64,000 nucleotides of DNA from Geomesophilobacter sediminis (GTDB lineage: Bacteria > Desulfobacterota > Desulfuromonadia > Geobacterales > Geobacteraceae): contig NZ_JAEMHM010000003.1 of the NCBI RefSeq assembly GCF_016458275.1, positions 310,001 to 374,000 of the forward strand, in the 5' to 3' direction. The notes beneath the pieces are model-generated. The model was not told the origin of the DNA, did no database searches, and saw nothing but the letters and a program-made list of their open reading frames with translations. Below are positions 60,691-64,000 of the stretch, one piece after another (position 1 is the stretch's first letter; each line of letters begins with the position of its first letter). Position numbers and translations under genes: made by a program.

Positions 60691-60718
60691 TCACCCGCAA
60701 CCATCAGACTGCAGGCAC

Positions 60719-60758
60719 AAAAAAACGGGGATCTGTCTTAGACAGTTCCCCGTTGATT
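60719..60758 (-). terminator. Terminator behind tRNA-Pro
   Basis: On the minus strand AACGGGGAACTGTCT loop AGACAGATCCCCGTT then seven T, starting directly after the tRNA 3' end. Strong. Confidence 0.88.
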
Positions 60759-60759
60759 T

Positions 60760-60836
60760 TGGTCGGTGCGACTGGATTCGAACCAGCGACCACTAGACCC
60801 CCAGTCTAGTGCGCTACCAGGCTGCGCTACGCACCG
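60760..60836 (-). tRNA. tRNA-Pro (anticodon GGG)
   Basis: Minus strand starts CGGTGCGTAGCGCAGCCTGG, the usual start of tRNA-Pro. It has a seven-base acceptor stem (CGGTGCG/CGCACCG), the anticodon stem CTAGA/TCTAG around loop CTGGGGG, and the T-loop GGTTCGAATCC. The discriminator is A and CCA is encoded. It ends the pheT-ihfA-merR-tRNA transcription unit and is followed by a strong terminator. Confidence 0.96.
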
Positions 60837-60837
60837 A

Positions 60838-61182
60838 TTATTCGCTAATAGCGTCCCGCAGGCTGCGAAGTTCATCGCGGATCTCACGTATCATCTCGGT
60901 GAGCATGTCCTGCGGCACCTGAACTGCCACGGCCTTTCGCTTTCCCTCGATCCGCCGCTTGGCGCCCTCGATGGTGAGCTTTTCACCGTAGAGCAGGGTC
61001 TTGATTTCGACGACCTGGTCGACGTCTTTCCTGGTGTAGAGCCGTTGCCCGGAGGCGCTCTTCTTCGGCCGCAGGGAAGGAAATTCGGATTCCCAGTAGC
61101 GCAGCACCGAAGCGGGAAGTCCAGTGAAGGCTGAGACCTCACCGATCTTCAAATACAATTTGTCCGGCAGCCCGGCGTCCAT
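60838..61182 (-). CDS. MerR-family regulator downstream of ihfA
   Basis: 114 residues. The MerR DNA-binding domain is YLKIGEVSAFTGLPASVLRYWESEFPSLRPKKSASGQRLYTRKDVDQVVEIKTLLYGEKLTIEGAKRRI. A short helical tail follows (about 80-114), without a metal- or drug-binding domain, so it is of the minimal type found beside ihfA in many delta-proteobacteria. It begins two bases after ihfA ends. Target genes are unknown. Confidence 0.9.
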   Translation of the reverse strand: MDAGLPDKLYLKIGEVSAFTGLPASVLRYWESEFPSLRPKKSASGQRLYTRKDVDQVVEIKTLLYGEKLTIEGAKRRIEGKRKAVAVQVPQDMLTEMIREIRDELRSLRDAISE

Positions 61183-61184
61183 GA

Positions 61185-61466
61185 TTAGGACTGGACGTTG
61201 ATGGCGGCTTTCAGCACCTGGCTCGGCTTGAAGGTGAGGATCTTTCTCGCGACAATGGTGATCTCTTCACCAGTCTGAGGGTTCCTCCCGCGGCGGTCGG
61301 CTTTCTCTTTGACAACGAAATTTCCGAACCCGGCAATCTTGATCTTGTCCCCTTCTTCGAGGGTGGACTTAATCAGATCGAATACCGTTTCAACCAGCTC
61401 GGCAGATTCCTTTTTGGAAAATCCTACCTTCTCATAAATTCTTTCAACGATGTCCGCTTTGGTCAT
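61185..61466 (-). CDS. ihfA: Integration host factor alpha subunit
   Basis: 93 residues of the HU/IHF family. MTKADIVERIYEKVGFSKKESAELVETVFDLIKSTLEEGDKIKIAGFGNFVVKEKADRRGRNPQTGEEITIVARKILTFKPSQVLKAAIN contains GFGNF and the arm RRGRNPQTGE with the proline that intercalates into DNA. The partner is IhfB; the position after pheT is typical for IhfA. IHF bends DNA between enhancer and sigma-54 promoter, which is relevant for the three enhancer loci in this window. Confidence 0.95.
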   Translation of the reverse strand: MTKADIVERIYEKVGFSKKESAELVETVFDLIKSTLEEGDKIKIAGFGNFVVKEKADRRGRNPQTGEEITIVARKILTFKPSQVLKAAINVQS

Positions 61467-61551
61467 AACCCCCTCAACAGCATTTCAAAAATTACCTACG
61501 GTCAACAGCGGCTTAATCTAATACCATAGCGTTTTTCATTTCGCAACTATT

Positions 61552-63957
61552 TTATCTTATTGTGACATTCAATTTTTTCTGCAGTGCAGCGAGCACTCTG
61601 GCATGCAATTCGCTCACCTCTTCGTCGGTCAAAGTACGCTCTTTGGAACCGTACCGAACTCGGATCGCGATGCTCTTCTGGTCGGCGGCGATGTTCGCCC
61701 CCTTGTACACATCGAAGATCTCCACACCCTCCAGCTCGGGTGCCTTGACGCCTTTCACGCAGGCGACAATCTCTGCGGCGGCGGTTACGTCCGGAACGAG
61801 CATGGCGATGTCGCGGAAGGTCGACGGGAAGCGGGACGGAACCTGGGCGGTACCCATCTCGCCACGAGCCTTGACCAGTTTTTCGAAGTTGATCTCCAGG
61901 TAGTAGACCGGAGCCTCGATGCCGTAGTTTTCCTGCACCGACGGATGCAGCTCGCCGAAAGAGCCGAGTTGGGTGCGGCCGGCAACGATACGGCAGGCTT
62001 TGCCGGGATGGAAGTACGGGTCGAGCTCGTCGGAGGCGTAGCTCACCCCGCCTACGTGCAGCTCGTCCAGGATGTTCTCCACCACCCCCTTCACGTCGTA
62101 GAAATCGATCCCGCCTTTGGCCTGATTCCAACCTTCGAGATCCCGGCTGCCGGTGAAGAGCGCCGCAAGGTAGATCGGCTCCTGCGGCAGTTCCTCCCCT
62201 TCGGTCGGGATGTAGATGCGGCGCATCTCGAAAATCCGCTGGTTTAGGGTGCGAAAGCTGATGTTCTTCACTACCGTTTCCAAAAGGCCCGGCAAGAGCG
62301 TAGTACGCATGACCGAGAGCTCGTCGGAGAGCGGATTCAAAAGCTTCACCCCGCACCGGCGGAAATCGTCTTGAGGGAGGAGAATCCGGTCGCAACTGGA
62401 AGGTGCGACGAAGCTGTAGTTGATTACCTCGGAAAGCCCCTGGCCGACCAGGAGATTCTTCACCAGGGAGAGGAGCTGCTGCCCCTCGGAAGGAAGGTGG
62501 GAATAAATGGCGGCATTCGGCATGGTGGTCGGGACGTTCTCAAAGCCGTGCAGGCGCACCACTTCCTCGACCAGGTCGATCTCGCGCTCGAGGTCCACCC
62601 GGAACAGCGGCACGGTGACCTGGAAGACACCGGGGCTCGTCTGGCTCACGGTGAACTCGAGGCGCTGGAAGATGTCCTCGACTTCGGCGGCGCTCAGGGA
62701 AAGGCCGGTGATGGCATTGATCTTCTCCAGGCGCGCGCTGATGGTGCGCGGCTCAACCGGCTGCGGATAGACGTCGATGGTCCCTTTGGCAACGGAACCG
62801 CCGGAAAGCTCGGCGACGAGCTGGGCGGCGCGGTCCAGTGCCCGGGTGAGCCCGGCGACGTCGGTACCGCGCTCGAAGCGGTGCGAGGATTCGGTGTGAA
62901 TGCCGAGGCGTTTTGAGGTCTTGCGGATCGCGGACGGGTTGAAGTAGGCGCTCTCCAGAAGCACGTCGGTGGTGTTGTCCCCTATCTCGGAGTTGCCGCC
63001 CCCCATGATACCCGCCAGGGCGACACCCTTCTCGGCATCGCGAATGGTGAGATCGGCGGAGGTCAGCACGCGCTCCTGCCCGTCCAGGGTGTGGAAACGC
63101 TCCCCCTCCCCTGCCGCAGCGACGATGATCTTGCCGCCGGAAAGGAGGCGGTAGTCGAAGGCGTGCAGCGGGTGCCCGTACTCGAGCAGGACGTAGTTGG
63201 TCACGTCGACGATGTTGTTGATGGAACGGATGCCGGCGGCACGCAGGCGGTCGGAAAGCCAGGCCGGAGAAGGTGCCAGCTGGCAGCCACCGATGTAACG
63301 GGCCGTGTAGCGCGGACAGAGCTCCGGGGCGTCGATGGTGACCGAGGCCACGGTCTCGATCGGAGCACCGCTCTCGTGGACTTCCAGGCCCGGGTAATGC
63401 ACCTTCTTGCCCAGCTTGGCGGCGACCTCGCGGGCGACACCGATGACGCTCAGGCAGTCGGCGCGGTTCGGGGTGAGGCCGATTTCGAAAATGGTGTCCT
63501 TGAGGCCCAGGGCATCGAAGACCGGCGTCCCGAGGGTCAGGTTCTCGGGAAGGATCATGATGCCGGCCGATTCGGCCGCCAGACCGAGTTCCTTCTCGGA
63601 GCAGAGCATCCCGAAGGACTCCTCGCCGCGGATCTTGGAGCGCTTGATCTTGAAGTCGCCGGGAAGCGTCGCGCCGATCTGGGCCAGGGCGACCTTGTCG
63701 CCGGTCTTGAAGTTCTGGGCGCCGCAGACGATGGAGAGCACCTCTTTGCCGTTATTCACCTTGCACAGGGAAAGCTTGTCGGCGTTCGGGTGCTGGGCCC
63801 GCTCCTCGACCAGAGCCACGACGACGTCGTCCATCCCGGCACCCAGGACTTCCATCCGGTCCACTTCCAGCCCGAGCATGGTCAGGAGATGGGAGAGTTC
63901 CTGCGGCGGCAGGTCGCAATCGACGAATTCTTTAAGCCAGTTGTAGGTAACTATCAT
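61552..63957 (-). CDS. pheT: Phenylalanine-tRNA ligase beta subunit
   Basis: 801 residues, the large subunit of the alpha2beta2 enzyme that charges tRNA-Phe. In order: the N-terminal EMAP-like tRNA-binding domain (about 40-150: EERAQHPNADKLSLCKVNNGKEVLSIVCGAQNFKTGDKVALA), the B3/B4 editing domain (GLTPNRADCLSVIGVAREVAAKLG, NIVDVTNYVLLEYGHPLHAFD), the B5 region, a catalytic-like core (EREIDLVEEVVRLHGFENVPTTMP) and the C-terminal FDX-ACB domain (PSRFPSTFRDIAMLVPDV...). The gene begins 43 bases from the right edge of the window. pheS would be expected upstream, outside. It is followed by ihfA after 85 bases. Confidence 0.96.
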   Translation of the reverse strand: MIVTYNWLKEFVDCDLPPQELSHLLTMLGLEVDRMEVLGAGMDDVVVALVEERAQHPNADKLSLCKVNNGKEVLSIVCGAQNFKTGDKVALAQIGATLPGDFKIKRSKIRGEESFGMLCSEKELGLAAESAGIMILPENLTLGTPVFDALGLKDTIFEIGLTPNRADCLSVIGVAREVAAKLGKKVHYPGLEVHESGAPIETVASVTIDAPELCPRYTARYIGGCQLAPSPAWLSDRLRAAGIRSINNIVDVTNYVLLEYGHPLHAFDYRLLSGGKIIVAAAGEGERFHTLDGQERVLTSADLTIRDAEKGVALAGIMGGGNSEIGDNTTDVLLESAYFNPSAIRKTSKRLGIHTESSHRFERGTDVAGLTRALDRAAQLVAELSGGSVAKGTIDVYPQPVEPRTISARLEKINAITGLSLSAAEVEDIFQRLEFTVSQTSPGVFQVTVPLFRVDLEREIDLVEEVVRLHGFENVPTTMPNAAIYSHLPSEGQQLLSLVKNLLVGQGLSEVINYSFVAPSSCDRILLPQDDFRRCGVKLLNPLSDELSVMRTTLLPGLLETVVKNISFRTLNQRIFEMRRIYIPTEGEELPQEPIYLAALFTGSRDLEGWNQAKGGIDFYDVKGVVENILDELHVGGVSYASDELDPYFHPGKACRIVAGRTQLGSFGELHPSVQENYGIEAPVYYLEINFEKLVKARGEMGTAQVPSRFPSTFRDIAMLVPDVTAAAEIVACVKGVKAPELEGVEIFDVYKGANIAADQKSIAIRVRYGSKERTLTDEEVSELHARVLAALQKKLNVTIR

Positions 63958-64000
63958 AGGAATCCCTTTTCAAAATCATCGAGGGGAACTGGCAACGCCA

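Overview
The window is high-GC bacterial chromosome that reads like a Geobacter-type delta-proteobacterium (Desulfuromonadota, Geobacteraceae such as Geobacter, Geomonas or Citrifermentans). The signs are a PutA without a DNA-binding domain, a globin-coupled sensor with a C-terminal double-CxxC tail, a class-II-like hybrid cluster protein, the pheT-ihfA-merR-tRNA-Pro order, and many small redox and diiron proteins. This is inferred from protein content; no rRNA is present to confirm it. Layout, left to right: fructose-1,6-bisphosphatase (cut by the window edge); bifunctional proline catabolism enzyme PutA; a complete branched-chain amino acid ABC transporter livF-G-M-H plus its binding protein, split by a terminator; a decayed metal-transport patch (DUF5132 protein followed by a P-type ATPase/MetK chimeric pseudogene); a four-helix/zinc-ribbon protein; a DUF445 protein with a dicarboxylate symporter; an L,D-transpeptidase; an orphan ParB and the giant helicase Lhr; a methyltransferase; a globin sensor; a ZnuA-like lipoprotein; a CheY/PilZ pair. 

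From 26.4 to 33.1 kb lies a full aa3-type oxygen reductase cluster (SCO1, coxB with a fused cytochrome c domain, coxA of the A2 'YSHP' type, coxC, coxD, a DoxX protein, heme A synthase, heme O synthase). From 33.3 to 45 kb are small redox and stress genes, a PAP2 phosphatase, an MFS exporter coupled to a cysteine desulfurase, a lysA-like decarboxylase and an alpha/beta hydrolase. From 45 to 64 kb are TPR, SPOR and ferritin-like proteins, a LysR regulator, aroD, a metallophosphatase, hcp, an NlpC/P60 lipoprotein, fdhD, a cohesin/dockerin-like secreted protein, tRNA-Pro, a MerR regulator, ihfA and pheT. 

The most unusual signal is a regulatory architecture that occurs three times (36.5-36.7, 37.8-38.0 and 51.1-51.4 kb). 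Each copy has a 31-32 bp palindrome built from two copies of TGTAACAAAATGGACA, one extra half-site, and a sigma-54-like GG-N10-G(T/A) promoter whose GG lies 149-150 bp from the palindrome. The palindrome-to-promoter spacing is the same in all three. Each drives a small uncharacterised operon, and two of these operons begin with paralogous small helical proteins (MLKQY...). This looks like an undescribed sigma-54/enhancer-binding-protein regulon. Other notable points are a family of long inverted REP-like repeats (four copies), a 12-bp coding minisatellite in a SPOR-domain protein, an HcpR-like operator in front of hcp, and a pseudogene remnant of the four-helix protein immediately downstream of tRNA-Pro.
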